From: Chryseolinea sp. H1M3-3 | Lineage (GTDB): Bacteria; Bacteroidota; Bacteroidia; Cytophagales; Cyclobacteriaceae | NCBI RefSeq assembly: GCF_029360725.1 | Contig: NZ_JARKMY010000018.1 | Location: 434,001 to 498,000 of the forward strand | DNA: 64,000 nucleotides | Direction of reading: 5' to 3' | Shown: piece by piece, positions 6,867-15,752 of the stretch | Position numbering within the stretch: the first letter of the stretch is position 1 | Layout: every line of letters begins with the position of its first letter | Translations under genes and position numbers: made by a program | Notes under the pieces: generated by a model | Told to the model about the DNA's origin: nothing | Seen by the model: only the letters and a program-made list of their open reading frames with translations | Database searches by the model: none

Positions 6867-8234
6867 ATGTCCAATATGGAAGCATGGCGCGCGTATCCCG
6901 ATATTATTGATGTCCCTGTAAAGATGAATCAGCCCAATGAGCAGATTGCCATCCATACCGGGCCATTTGAGCTTTCGCAAAACAACAAAACGGTCGGCCT
7001 GGAGGGGACAATTTCTTTCGGATGGTTTCCTCATATCGGGGTCAAACTCTCTGGAAAGGTCATCAGCGGAAATCCATTAATGTGGGACGACCGTGCTGCA
7101 AAAGTTCAATTGGTTGTGAACTCGCTAATCGTTGGCAACGCCTACCTTACACATATTTCACATGGTGATGAAATTGAACTTGAAGGAAACCTTATTGATT
7201 CTGTCGTATTGGGCGATAAATCCATTACGGTATCCAAAATACATTTTGGCATTCTAAATCTGAGATACTTTTATGGTGAACCCGTGAAGCGGGTGAACGG
7301 CACGAAAGTTCAAACTAGCCGAAGTAGGCTCACGTTTGAAAATGGTAACTTCGTCATAAACCTCGACAAAATTGAAGAGTTTGACAGTAAGCATCGCACA
7401 TTGACTATAGCGGGAGGTTATCTTATACTCTATGGAGGAACTATTGAAAGTAAAAAAGGAACCATCGCGTTCTCAGATCTTCATGAATTATTGATCAGTT
7501 TCTCACATTTCCTAACGTTCCTGAACGGCCGACGGTGCTGCCCCGTGATATTGAAAGGAATGCACAATGACGAAGTTATCTGGACGGACTACTCAGGGTA
7601 CATATGTGAGCAATTCAAATCTGTACCGACGTGGCCATGCCACATGCGAGTGGAAGGGTTAGGAGAATTGTGGAGCAAATGGTCAGAGATAGCGAAAGAT
7701 GAACTTGATTTTGATTTTCTCAAAACAGCCGTGCACTGGTATGCCGAAGCAAATTCAAATGCTGCTTTGGTAGAAGGTTCATTAATTCTTGCGCAAACTG
7801 CGCTGGAACTCATCTATAATTGGTTAGTCGTCGAACAAAAGGGTATCCTAATGGGCCCAGACGCAACAAACATTTCGGCCGCAAACAAGATCCGCGTTCT
7901 TTTAAATCAACTGGATGCGAATTTTGAAATTCCTTCTTCGCTACAACACCTCACAGCCTATAAGAATAGCGTTACGGAAATTCTTGATGGGCCGGAATGT
8001 TTTGTCAGGATACGAAACGCGATCGTTCATGCCAACGAGGATAAAAGAAAGACACTTGCGAAAATTCCCAACATGGCTAGGTATGAAGCATTACAACTTG
8101 GGATATGGTATATTGAACTATCGATGTTGAAAATATTAGGGTTTGAAGGAAGCTATTCGAATCGCTGCAAAGGTGGTGGTTGGGCGGGCGAACATGAAGA
8201 GCCCGTGCCCTGGCGCGCGAAATTGGTTTCTTAA
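6867..8234 (+). CDS. HEPN protein of the ApeA type (probable anti-phage RNase)
   Basis: A two-domain protein of 455 residues from the ATG at 6867; the frame is open to an ATG at 6774 but that start nearly touches the divergent gene. The first 250 residues are beta rich (repeats of short strands with G and V, as in KLSGKVISG and VVLGDKSITVSK), as in the N-terminal domain of ApeA. The C-terminal 200 residues are helical, contain EGSLILAQTALELIYNWLV, and carry the HEPN catalytic motif R-x4-H at Arg383-His388 (RNAIVH). ApeA is a known single-gene abortive-infection RNase. The neighbouring decayed genes and mobile elements agree with a defence role. The assignment to ApeA rather than another HEPN family rests on the architecture read by eye. 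Confidence 0.7.
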   Translation: MSNMEAWRAYPDIIDVPVKMNQPNEQIAIHTGPFELSQNNKTVGLEGTISFGWFPHIGVKLSGKVISGNPLMWDDRAAKVQLVVNSLIVGNAYLTHISHGDEIELEGNLIDSVVLGDKSITVSKIHFGILNLRYFYGEPVKRVNGTKVQTSRSRLTFENGNFVINLDKIEEFDSKHRTLTIAGGYLILYGGTIESKKGTIAFSDLHELLISFSHFLTFLNGRRCCPVILKGMHNDEVIWTDYSGYICEQFKSVPTWPCHMRVEGLGELWSKWSEIAKDELDFDFLKTAVHWYAEANSNAALVEGSLILAQTALELIYNWLVVEQKGILMGPDATNISAANKIRVLLNQLDANFEIPSSLQHLTAYKNSVTEILDGPECFVRIRNAIVHANEDKRKTLAKIPNMARYEALQLGIWYIELSMLKILGFEGSYSNRCKGGGWAGEHEEPVPWRAKLVS

Positions 8235-8340
8235 AGACAAGGTCGATTTTAGTTCAGACTAATTAATCTAATTCGCAAGCTGCACCTAGTCTGTAACCCC
8301 TCTAGCCTATTGGTGATCTTTCTGCATCCCGAAGCCCATT

Positions 8341-8363
8341 GTGTGATCCTGTCCGGATCACAC
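8341..8363. repeat. Perfect 9-bp inverted repeat
   Basis: GTGTGATCC and GGATCACAC flank a 5-base spacer. There is no T-run on either side, so a factor-independent terminator is doubtful. It lies 107 bases after the HEPN gene and 55 bases before the decayed HTH gene, and could be an operator or a weak terminator. Confidence 0.5.
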
Positions 8364-8417
8364 CATTTGACCGTCATTATTCCGGCTCCGTACTATCTTG
8401 GGTGAAAAAAAAGAAAA

Positions 8418-9577
8418 ATGGAAGCGGTCAAAATCAGTCGAAATGAACTCCATACAGCAATTTGGAAAACTCCCACCAAAGAAATTTTGTCTGCAGTACG
8501 ATTTGGATGAGGATGGGTTAGAAAAAATTTGTCGCAGGTTGAATGTCCCTTTCCCGACAAGGCATACTGGAAAAGACTGGCCGAAGGAAAGACGGTCAGG
8601 ATTCTGCCGTTGCCTGAAAAATTCTTCGGCACATACCAAGTTATTCTTTACAAGAGAGATGATGTTACCAACAGTCTCGATCATCGACAAACGTAAAGGC
8701 GCTCCAGGACCAAATCAATCCCGGCAGTCCTGAACTCAAGGATTATTCGTTCGAAAAATTAGTGCTAAGTACAAAAGAAGGTGTTAACAAGGTTTGGGAG
8801 CAACGAGCTGCCTACTTCGACCAATCAAAGCTGCTTGCTGTTTATGTTTCACCAGAAATGTTACCGCGTGCCCTCAATATTATGGATCTGCTTTTGAAAG
8901 GTTTACGGTTTAAAGGGCACCAACTGATCGTGGAACAGCGTCAGACTTATGTGGTTGTTTCCGGAGAAAGATTCGAGATTAGTGTCGGTGAGAAAAACCG
9001 ACGCGTCGAGTTCATTGATAACTATGGACACCCCTCTAGGGACTTGCATCCTACCGGAGTACTGTATCTCAAAAGGGAAGGTAGATCAACAAGGGCTAAA
9101 GAGTGGAAAGATGGTGCAAAGAAAGGAACCCTTGAGCAGTAAATATTTTCCATACTTAACGATCTTGATGAAATAGCGCGAGAACAAAAAGATCAACGCG
9201 AGCGATGGAGAATTCACCAGGAAGAACAAGCTAAAAAGGAAAGGATAAAACGTGAACGTGAAGCCTATCAGAAGCGAGAACTTGCACGATTCAGGGAGCT
9301 CTTGTTTGGATCTCATCAATTTGCGCTTTCAACAATGATTCGAAACTACGTGGACGAGGTGGAGTCGAAGGCAACAGAAAATAATAATCTTACTGAAGAC
9401 GTAAAGTCCTGGATCACCTGGGCAAAAAAGAGCGCCGATTGGTATGACCCGACTTTCCCAAAAGGAAATGAGGAATTACTAGCCGGCGTGGATATTGAGA
9501 ATCTGCGTGTTCAAAATGACGTTTATTACTACGAGCAGAAGGAGCGAAATTTCTGGAAACCCTGGTGGTCAAAATGA
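8418..9577 (+). pseudogene. Decayed HTH/coiled-coil protein gene (three frameshifts and one nonsense codon)
   Basis: Pieces in three frames join into one protein. The first reads VKISRNELHTAIWKTPTKEI, then a different frame gives YDLDEDGLEKICRRLNVPFP, then the first frame again gives YWKRLAEGKTVRILPLPE, and from about 8690 a third frame runs to 9577. The opening is the well-known pattern of a small HTH family (R-x-E-L-x-x-x-I/V-W-x-T-P ... L-x-K-I-C-x-x-x-x-V-P-x-P-x-x-x-Y-W). The third frame is interrupted by an in-frame TAA at 9140-9142, then continues through a charged coiled coil (RERWRIHQEEQAKKERIKRE) to a tryptophan-rich end (FWKPWWSK). The intact form would be about 385 residues. With four disabling changes it cannot make the full protein. 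Confidence 0.75.
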
Positions 9578-9658
9578 GCTCCAATGCTGTTTAATGTATG
9601 AGAGCAGACAAATTCTAGCTATCCTCACGAGGAAATTCCATGAGGTTTATTGAAGGGG

Positions 9659-10132
9659 CTACAAGAGCCCTTCGTCAGCGAATGAATAATATGCTTCACT
9701 GGTAAGAATAATGTGATCTAAAACTTGAATATCTAAAAGCTTCCCTGCGTTGCCTAGTTTCTTCGTCAACTCAATATCTGCATGACTAGGTTGCAAAGCA
9801 CCTGACGGATGATTATGTGCAAGACTTATCCCGCGGGCCGCAGCTTTAAGTGCACATCCAAAAATGAGTTTTGGATCAGCAACTGTACCCGCCATTCCTC
9901 CGGATGAAACCGTAAAGATTCCGATGACTTTATTGTAACGGTTAAGGAGCATAATTTTAAATTCTTCCTGAAGTTCAAGAAGATCTTCATTCCAATATTG
10001 CCGAAGAATATTTTCCGCATCTCTTGATGATGAAATCTTAGGACGTAACGAAGCCTTAACTTTTGACTTGTACGATAGCTGAATCTCGGATACTTCGAAG
10101 AATGTTTTTTCATTTGTGCTTTCCATAATCAT
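9659..10132 (-). CDS. RadC-like JAB/MPN domain protein of mobile elements
   Basis: About 157 residues, of which 35-157 form a JAB1/MPN-type metalloprotease-like domain. The metal site is complete: HNHPSG supplies the two histidines and Ser, and an Asp follows in SHADIELT (the H-x-H-x7-S-x2-D signature, with a Glu upstream in EEF). RadC was named for DNA repair, but that role is disputed and short RadC-like proteins are common cargo of Bacteroidota integrative elements. The start is uncertain among ATGs at 10153, 10132 and 10126; I used 10132. It faces away from the HEPN and pseudogene block and towards it at its 3' end. Confidence 0.85.
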   Translation of the reverse strand: MIMESTNEKTFFEVSEIQLSYKSKVKASLRPKISSSRDAENILRQYWNEDLLELQEEFKIMLLNRYNKVIGIFTVSSGGMAGTVADPKLIFGCALKAAARGISLAHNHPSGALQPSHADIELTKKLGNAGKLLDIQVLDHIILTSEAYYSFADEGLL

Positions 10133-10164
10133 AAGATTTAAATTATGGTGCACCTGGAACGAAG

Positions 10165-10272
10165 GGTGGCCGTCTTGTCAAAAGGAAACGGAATAAATTT
10201 GAAACAACACGATGCCGAAGGCTCATTGAATTTTATGCCGTAGTCTTTTGACAAGACTCAGCATTTGCCACC
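10165..10272. repeat. Nested inverted repeats upstream of the RadC-like gene
   Basis: An outer pair GGTGGC (10165-10170) and GCCACC (10267-10272) encloses a perfect 13-bp pair GTCTTGTCAAAAG (10172-10184) and CTTTTGACAAGAC (10245-10257), around a 60-base centre. There is no T-run. As RNA or single-stranded DNA this would form a long hairpin; as duplex DNA it would give two identical, oppositely oriented 13-bp binding sites. No coding sequence is seen in the centre. Confidence 0.65.
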
Positions 10273-10394
10273 CGGAAGTAGGTTAGCGCCAGAATTTAAT
10301 TATTATGATAATGGTGGGAAAATGGACTTCTGATTCGCAACAGATTAGCGCCCGTACACCACGTCGTTCGACTGAAAATCGAAATTAGCCGCGA

Positions 10395-11747
10395 TTAATT
10401 TGAATTGCTATTTTCGTTATCCTGTCCATTGCACTCCACGTGCTCATGCACAAAACCAAAACGCAACGTCAGTCCTTCTCTATATTTCAATACAATAAAT
10501 GAAGTGGACTTAATCCACGCCCGGCCCTTCCAATTCTCGCTTTCAAATTCACTTCCATCAAAGAGCTCGTTCCCATTAGAATCCGGACCTAGTTCTCTAG
10601 ACAAAAGATTGGTAACATACTCAATCTCTTTGGCCAGGGTTCCAGTAGACCAATTGACACTTTCTCGCAAAAAATAAAAATTATCGGACTCTTCTCCGGG
10701 TAAAAATATCAGCCTGTTGAAATAGCCGTAAAATCGCGGTTGCAGGGTACTCACTAAGCAATCCTCGTTGTTATAGACTGTTCTTTGCATTTTATTCCAC
10801 TCGACTTGATTGATTATTTTAATACATTCCTCGACTGTATTTCTAGGAACCGAATACTTCAGATATAGGAGAAACTCATCGGTTGAAAGCACCTTAGTAC
10901 CGATATCAAATATGTCGTACAAGAATTTTGTTTTCTTAATAAAATCCTCATCACTGGAAACAACCATATCACAAAACGTACCGAAATAGGCGTGCTTGCC
11001 ATCATTCACCATGTTCATCATTTGCTGTTTTCGAGGTTTGCCTTTTACAATCCCGAACATCTCTAGGCCATTATACATGTTAGCGAAAACCGAATTCATA
11101 CTCTTATCGACCGATTGTTTAGCCTGAAAATCTAAATAAGTATCCTTAAAGTCAGTCTTATTGGTGATTGTTTGTCCATCAAATCCTTTTATACCCAATC
11201 CTTCGTAGATTTTTCCTGTTAAAGAATTGCCATGGAGGTATCTCACAAAATCTTTGAACTTTTTCTTGTCCTCGCTCAATTCTTCGGAAAAATTTAAGAA
11301 GCTCATACAAAAATCGTAGAGATTGGATGGCTGTTCTAAGAGAGAAATAAAGTCGGGAGGGCAATCTGCTGGGATCTGATCAAGCTTAATGTATTGCTTA
11401 AAATCAATCGGAATGAACTTTAAAAAATCGAGGAGCGAACGGGTGAATACATCACCAAATATGTCTACTGACGAATCCCATTCGAAGCGATTGTAATACT
11501 GGGTTGGAGAATAGTAGTTAAACTCAATCTTTTTGTCATAATGGTAGCAGTTCTTATCGGCAACCTTCTCAATCAATTCCATATCTCTAAACTTCTCATC
11601 TGACTTATCTCTAACTAAGTCATAAATATGAGCCTCCGAGTAGCAATAGATATTATCATTTTTGCTATTCAAAGTTAGCGCAAGAAGCTCCTCCCCTCCG
11701 TTTCTTTTAAAATCTTGATACACACAACTATCTAGGTAAATTCTCAT
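10395..11747 (-). CDS. PIN-fold nuclease-like protein, last gene of a three-gene operon
   Basis: A 450-residue protein whose ends look like the two halves of a PIN-type RNase domain. The start MRIYLDSCVYQDFKR gives the first acidic residue (Asp6) on beta-1; SEAHIYDL gives Glu38 and Asp43; and the HAYFGTFCDMVVSSDEDFIKK segment gives Asp260 and Asp266 on the strand that usually closes the site, followed by a strand GTKVLSTDEFL. A 200-residue helical insert lies between, which is much larger than in toxin-type PIN proteins (about 130 residues). The last 140 residues have no match that I know. It is 10 bases downstream of the SH3b gene, so probably co-translated with it. I infer a nuclease effector; no antitoxin-like gene is beside it. 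Confidence 0.6.
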   Translation of the reverse strand: MRIYLDSCVYQDFKRNGGEELLALTLNSKNDNIYCYSEAHIYDLVRDKSDEKFRDMELIEKVADKNCYHYDKKIEFNYYSPTQYYNRFEWDSSVDIFGDVFTRSLLDFLKFIPIDFKQYIKLDQIPADCPPDFISLLEQPSNLYDFCMSFLNFSEELSEDKKKFKDFVRYLHGNSLTGKIYEGLGIKGFDGQTITNKTDFKDTYLDFQAKQSVDKSMNSVFANMYNGLEMFGIVKGKPRKQQMMNMVNDGKHAYFGTFCDMVVSSDEDFIKKTKFLYDIFDIGTKVLSTDEFLLYLKYSVPRNTVEECIKIINQVEWNKMQRTVYNNEDCLVSTLQPRFYGYFNRLIFLPGEESDNFYFLRESVNWSTGTLAKEIEYVTNLLSRELGPDSNGNELFDGSEFESENWKGRAWIKSTSFIVLKYREGLTLRFGFVHEHVECNGQDNENSNSN

Positions 11748-11757
11748 TACTGGTTGA

Positions 11758-12747
11758 TCACTTTGTTACAAAGTATTTCTTCTGAACCCATCCGGTCTTC
11801 ACTGAATTATCAGCCAGGTCTATGTATTTTACGAGCATCCATTTGTGCCACTTTGCATTACTATTTTCAAGAACGATAACAGATTCAAAACTTGAGATTA
11901 GAACGATTCTCAGTGATTTAGTATTGGGCTTAGCTCGCAGATAAGTACTTCTGGTACAAAAATGCTTACTCTGCGCAGCCATTTCGGTTGCAATGCTATC
12001 AAGCCGCTCTGTTATGCCATCCAGCTTTTCATTCAAGGTACTTTGTTCCTCTAATATTTCATTTTGATTTTCATCGATTACCTTAAGCTTTTCGTCAGAT
12101 TCTAACTGGCTCATGTACGGAATTATAAACAATACAAATGCAACAATAATTTCGAGATAGAATTTGACGTTCTCAAGAGAAAGAAGTCTAATACTAGGAT
12201 CTTTAATTCCAGATTCTAATGCGCTGAGAGTTGCTTCAATTTTTTCAAGTACTTCTGCAATTGCATCTAACTGTTTGGTCGAAATCTTACCATCGGTGAT
12301 CATATCATTACCTAATACAGACACTGTGTCCGCAAAATCACTACTGGACTCATATTCATCGAATTGCCCCAATCTTGAAGCTTGTAGAGCGATTGCTATG
12401 GAGTTATGTTTAAAAGATTCAATGAGTGGAGATGGGAAATGCACTTTAAAATTGTCAGCGACTTTCATCCGGTCTGACAACAATTTCATAGTTGTATTGA
12501 ACTCAGACAGCGCAGATATCGTGGGCTTCATCATTTTAGCAAAATCATTTCCGAACGTGATACTCTGTAACATCGCACGGTGACCACTCATTGCCTTGTT
12601 AATTTGAATTGATATTGGCTTCATTTGCTGTTGCCAACTACGAGTAAGTTCCATTAATGGAGATCGGAGAATCGCCATCTGAGAGTTCCACATTTTAGCA
12701 GATTCTGCTATTTGAAGTGCCAAAGGTTTATAATTATGCATGAGCAT
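11758..12747 (-). CDS. Membrane protein with coiled coil and C-terminal SH3b domain
   Basis: A 329-residue protein in three parts: an N-terminal helical region (1-190) without signal peptide, a single membrane helix (about 195-213, FYLEIIVAFVLFIIPYM), a heptad-rich stretch (215-262), and an SH3b domain (264-329, TYLRAKPNTKSLRIV ... VQKKYF). Bacterial SH3 domains of this kind usually bind peptidoglycan or proteins; whether this one lies inside or outside the cell cannot be told. Methionines are frequent in the first 100 residues. It starts 1 base after the stop of the upstream gene and ends 10 bases before the PIN gene, so the three are one operon. I know no family for the whole protein. Confidence 0.6.
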   Translation of the reverse strand: MLMHNYKPLALQIAESAKMWNSQMAILRSPLMELTRSWQQQMKPISIQINKAMSGHRAMLQSITFGNDFAKMMKPTISALSEFNTTMKLLSDRMKVADNFKVHFPSPLIESFKHNSIAIALQASRLGQFDEYESSSDFADTVSVLGNDMITDGKISTKQLDAIAEVLEKIEATLSALESGIKDPSIRLLSLENVKFYLEIIVAFVLFIIPYMSQLESDEKLKVIDENQNEILEEQSTLNEKLDGITERLDSIATEMAAQSKHFCTRSTYLRAKPNTKSLRIVLISSFESVIVLENSNAKWHKWMLVKYIDLADNSVKTGWVQKKYFVTK

Positions 12748-12748
12748 T

Positions 12749-14212
12749 TTAATTTTCTGGAAACATATTTATAAAAACGTGATACACATTGATCTCATTT
12801 GTCTCCCTTACATGGGTCACCCTGGCTATTTTAATATTTGCTCGTGGAGGTATCTGGGATACGCCTGTATCAATCTGTGAAATCAGGTACTCTGAAAAAT
12901 CAATCTTCTCGATATACTCCAGATACTTATTCCATGTTAGATTAAATGATTTCGTCTCACAATAAACAATAATGAATAATGGACTGACACCGATTGGCTC
13001 GTTTACAAATATCTTCGTGAGATGGTCCTTGATTATCAAATCATTTTCAACTTCACTTGGAACAGATCTGATACGAAAGCACTCAATTGACGAAACATGG
13101 TTATTGCTTTCATTACAAATCACAATGTCACGAAATGCTACGCCAGCATGTTTCATTTTGCTGTCGCTCTGCGTACTCCCGCCCATTGACTGGTCTTTTG
13201 CCGTCCAACTTTTAGCACTAAACCTCTCATTCAAAAAACTAGAAATTTGAATATTGTATTTGTTTTCGTCAGACATTTTTCGATACTCAGAAACATTATT
13301 TAGGAAGGTTGCAGAAACACTTCCAACAGCTTCTAAAAGATATTCTTCTCCAGCTCTGTTAAGTAAATTTCTTTTAGTTTTTAACCATTCTTTTATCAAT
13401 AACTGATAAATCGGATAATCGCTATGTGCTACCCCTGGCAATTCCGGCAGTACTCGATATTCAACATGATTTAAAAAATCGATTGCTTCCCCTTTGTATT
13501 TCTTAAGATGGAAATCTAGGAAGTAGTTAATTTCTTCGCGTGGTCGTATCTTGATCAACTCCCATCTGAACTCGAAATGATATTGGTTTAACAAATACCG
13601 AGTATCACCGAAACTACTAGTTACTTTGTGCTTGTCCTTAAGAGAAAGATAATCGCGCCAATAATCATTTAAACTTTTTATTTCGTATACATGCTTCGCG
13701 CCTTTCTCGTCAATTTGAACACTATAATATCCCGGAATGTTGTCAGTCTTAATATAAAATTCATCAAGCTGTTCTAACCTGTCAAGAATTTGATAATGTG
13801 GCTTATGTATATCCAGCGGTTCAATTGCAATAATGTTCAATAAAAATCTTTCTGCTTCATCAAAAATTCCAGCGAGTAAACCGATTCGTTCAAAGTCAAT
13901 TTGGTTATCACTCCCTAGGAGAGTTGCGTGATGCTTAATGAAAATAAGGTCCGTTTCAGCAGTAGCATCCTGCTTTACTTTACTTAACCAAAGAATTACA
14001 TCTTCCTTGTTGAAAAGTATAGTTTTCCGCGCTTCCTCAAGCATACCCCTAAGTTGAATTCTTCCTTTCTGAACTTCACCGAGACATCTCCTACGATAAT
14101 CTTTATTGTCGAGAAAATGATCCAATTCTCGACTAAGAATTCGAATTGAGTTCTCGGACTTTTCCTCTAGCATTGAGATCTCGGCCGTGCTTCTCAAGAT
14201 CGAATCTTTCAT
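12749..14212 (-). CDS. Large protein of unknown function, first gene of the PIN/SH3b operon
   Basis: A 487-residue protein from the ATG at 14210-14212 (a TTG 30 bases earlier is in frame but unlikely). The first 130 residues are helical and charged. The middle is a mixed region with many aromatic residues (PGYYSVQIDEKG, FRWELIKIRPREE). The C-terminal 180 residues contain GVAFRDIVI followed by a strand with SSIECFRI; the D ... E-x-F arrangement recalls a PD-(D/E)xK nuclease core with the lysine missing, which is only a suggestion. The end INVYHVFINMFPEN is a closing strand. There is no membrane helix. With its partners it makes a compact leftward operon with no housekeeping neighbour. Confidence 0.55.
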   Translation of the reverse strand: MKDSILRSTAEISMLEEKSENSIRILSRELDHFLDNKDYRRRCLGEVQKGRIQLRGMLEEARKTILFNKEDVILWLSKVKQDATAETDLIFIKHHATLLGSDNQIDFERIGLLAGIFDEAERFLLNIIAIEPLDIHKPHYQILDRLEQLDEFYIKTDNIPGYYSVQIDEKGAKHVYEIKSLNDYWRDYLSLKDKHKVTSSFGDTRYLLNQYHFEFRWELIKIRPREEINYFLDFHLKKYKGEAIDFLNHVEYRVLPELPGVAHSDYPIYQLLIKEWLKTKRNLLNRAGEEYLLEAVGSVSATFLNNVSEYRKMSDENKYNIQISSFLNERFSAKSWTAKDQSMGGSTQSDSKMKHAGVAFRDIVICNESNNHVSSIECFRIRSVPSEVENDLIIKDHLTKIFVNEPIGVSPLFIIVYCETKSFNLTWNKYLEYIEKIDFSEYLISQIDTGVSQIPPRANIKIARVTHVRETNEINVYHVFINMFPEN

Positions 14213-14258
14213 TATTCGTTTAAATTTTAGGCTGAAAATCAATCGATTATAACAAAAT

Positions 14259-14268
14259 GCAAGATATA
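14259..14268 (-). promoter_or_regulatory. Possible promoter of the three-gene operon
   Basis: TATATCTTGC on the minus strand lies 47 bases before the ATG of the first gene and is close to the TAnnTTTG box. It has one or two mismatches and no clear -33 element, so it is offered only as the best candidate. Confidence 0.3.
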
Positions 14269-14326
14269 AATAAAACTAACGATATTAGTTATTTACATTT
14301 ACATTAACACTAAAGTATTTAGTTTT

Positions 14327-14542
14327 ATGAAATCCGTCAGAATCGCGAGCACCGTAAAGCACATTGAAGAGGGCGATGAGCGTGTTACCCTTTTTCGAAT
14401 CCAGGAAATCTTGTCTGAGCACCGATCAACATTAGTTATGGGTATCCTCAGCGACTTGCCAACTTACCTTCAATTTAAGTTTTATACGAAGGTGGACAAA
14501 GAGATGCAGGGAATTTTAAGAGACAAGTTGTTCGCACTATGA
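14327..14542 (+). CDS. Short hypothetical protein, 71 aa
   Basis: An ATG-started frame of 71 codons beginning MKSVRIASTVKHIEEGDERV. It has reasonable protein character, with a charged first half and a hydrophobic middle, but matches nothing I recognise. It overlaps the left end of a decayed SRAP copy in another frame and may be a chance or relic frame. Divergent from the three-gene operon, it would share the 110-base intergenic region. Confidence 0.3.
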   Translation: MKSVRIASTVKHIEEGDERVTLFRIQEILSEHRSTLVMGILSDLPTYLQFKFYTKVDKEMQGILRDKLFAL

Positions 14543-14876
14543 CGCCTCGTTTGCTTCCATTACTGAAGAAGTTGATTTGATCAAAGAGAAGTTCAGTATA
14601 ATGCTCAAGAGAGATGATGCGCTCAAAGCTATCGGATTGGAAAATTCTACCGAGCTTGGGGTGCAAATGCTACGGTATAATGAAAAGAATGCTCTCCCTG
14701 CTAATCTGACCAAGGAAGAACTTAAAGAAATGCGCTGGTATCAACGCTTCCTGAGTGCTTATAACAACGATACGGAATATGAAAGGTACTACGAAAATGC
14801 GTTCGACTATTTTCCAACGCATGTTCTGACAGCAGGAGAGCCAGACAAATGGTATAGTGTACTACGCGGTTTGTGA
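14535..14876 (+). pseudogene. N-terminal remnant of an SRAP (HMCES/YedK-type) gene
   Basis: The frame through the ATG-like start at 14577 reads, from 14535, HYDASFASITEEVDLIKEKF, then LKEMRWYQRFLSAYNNDTEYERYYENAFDYFPTHVLTAGEPD. This matches, piece by piece, the intact SRAP protein at 27985-28872 (DHYSAAFNSINEELNLVKERF, LKWLQKIINSFTD, YHENAFDYLPSPIITAGAPD). The match ends near 14850; the catalytic Cys2 at the start and the whole C-terminal two thirds are missing. It is therefore a broken relative, more diverged than the copy at 17.3 kb. Confidence 0.7.
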
Positions 14877-15090
14877 CTGTCCTTTGCTGAAATTTTCCTG
14901 AAACCATTTGTAAACTCCTATGGGAACTTTTTAAGACGGGCCTTGGAAGAGGTCTTTCTATATCAGGAAAACCAGACAAGATTTATTTAAGGTTTTCAAT
15001 ACACCTCCTTGAATTTGGATCCTGCGATTCCTTTTGAAGGATCACTAAAACTTAGTTCGCATTGTCTTTTCAAACCATTATTTTTGCGTC

Positions 15091-15255
15091 ATGACTCAAC
15101 AAGGCCTTCTACATTCAATTCTCAATGAAACTGAGAAGATAGAAAAAGCACCGCTGCATATTGAGTTAAAACAAGATATACTGGCCAAACTCTTGCATTG
15201 TGAGAAACTGTTGGAATTTGTGTTAGCAGAATTTGTCAAGAACACAGATGCTTAA
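15091..15255 (+). CDS. Small hypothetical protein, 54 aa
   Basis: Starts MTQQGLLHSILNETEKIEKA and ends LLEFVLAEFVKNTDA; one long amphipathic helix is likely. Its stop overlaps the ATG of the next small frame by 8 bases (ATGCTTAA), a normal sign of coupled translation. A diverged copy of its first 25 codons lies at 16585, which supports a real ancestral gene. Function unknown. Confidence 0.45.
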   Translation: MTQQGLLHSILNETEKIEKAPLHIELKQDILAKLLHCEKLLEFVLAEFVKNTDA

Positions 15256-15388
15256 AGCACTGACGGTTCCGGAGGAAGTATTTGAAAGGCTGGATTCTGA
15301 GGAACTTAAAAACAATTATCACAAATTGCTTTTCTTCCAAGGCAAATCAGAAGTAATTAGAAGCACATGGCACCTTTCCATCAAGTAG
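15248..15388 (+). CDS. Small hypothetical protein, 46 aa, coupled to the preceding one
   Basis: Starts MLKALTVPEEVFERLDSEEL and is charged throughout. It overlaps the preceding 54-residue frame by 8 bases. It may be the N-terminal end of a longer gene that has been cut, since the frame stops soon after an unrelated-looking segment. Nothing more can be said about its role. Confidence 0.35.
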   Translation: MLKALTVPEEVFERLDSEELKNNYHKLLFFQGKSEVIRSTWHLSIK

Positions 15389-15752
15389 TTGTTCCTTCAT
15401 GGCCAGGAGAACGATAAAATTTGCAAAGCCTGCGTGGACGGGTAAGCTGTTAGTTACCAATCTTCTGCCATGACATTGTTCATTTTTACACGGAAGAGAC
15501 TTGTGGTTAAACGATCGTAAGATGTAATGAAGCTAAGACATATTCCTAGCTTGTTATGATTCTCGGTGTCATACTCACTCCAGTAATCTAGTACCTTAGA
15601 CTTTATTTTCAAAACATCCACACAAGCTCGTATTTAGGTGGATCGTAACGCAATCCATAGGGGTAAAAGAATATTTGACATCTGGTTTAAGATGTTTTCG
15701 TTGCCGTAGGTATGGCTGGCTCTTTTTTTAGTTTCTGCACAGAAGGCGGAAG
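15389..15752. other. Gene-free stretch before the DUF6090 gene
   Basis: I see no convincing coding frame, terminator or repeat in these 364 bases; both strands are dense in stops. Confidence 0.4.

Noticed and set aside
8398-8733. An independent 111-residue protein
   Set aside because: Only its middle part is meaningful, and that belongs to one frame of the decayed HTH gene.
12749-14212. A PD-(D/E)xK nuclease call for the first gene of the three-gene operon
   Set aside because: The D ... ECF layout lacks the needed lysine and the match is short, so it is noted but not used as the name.
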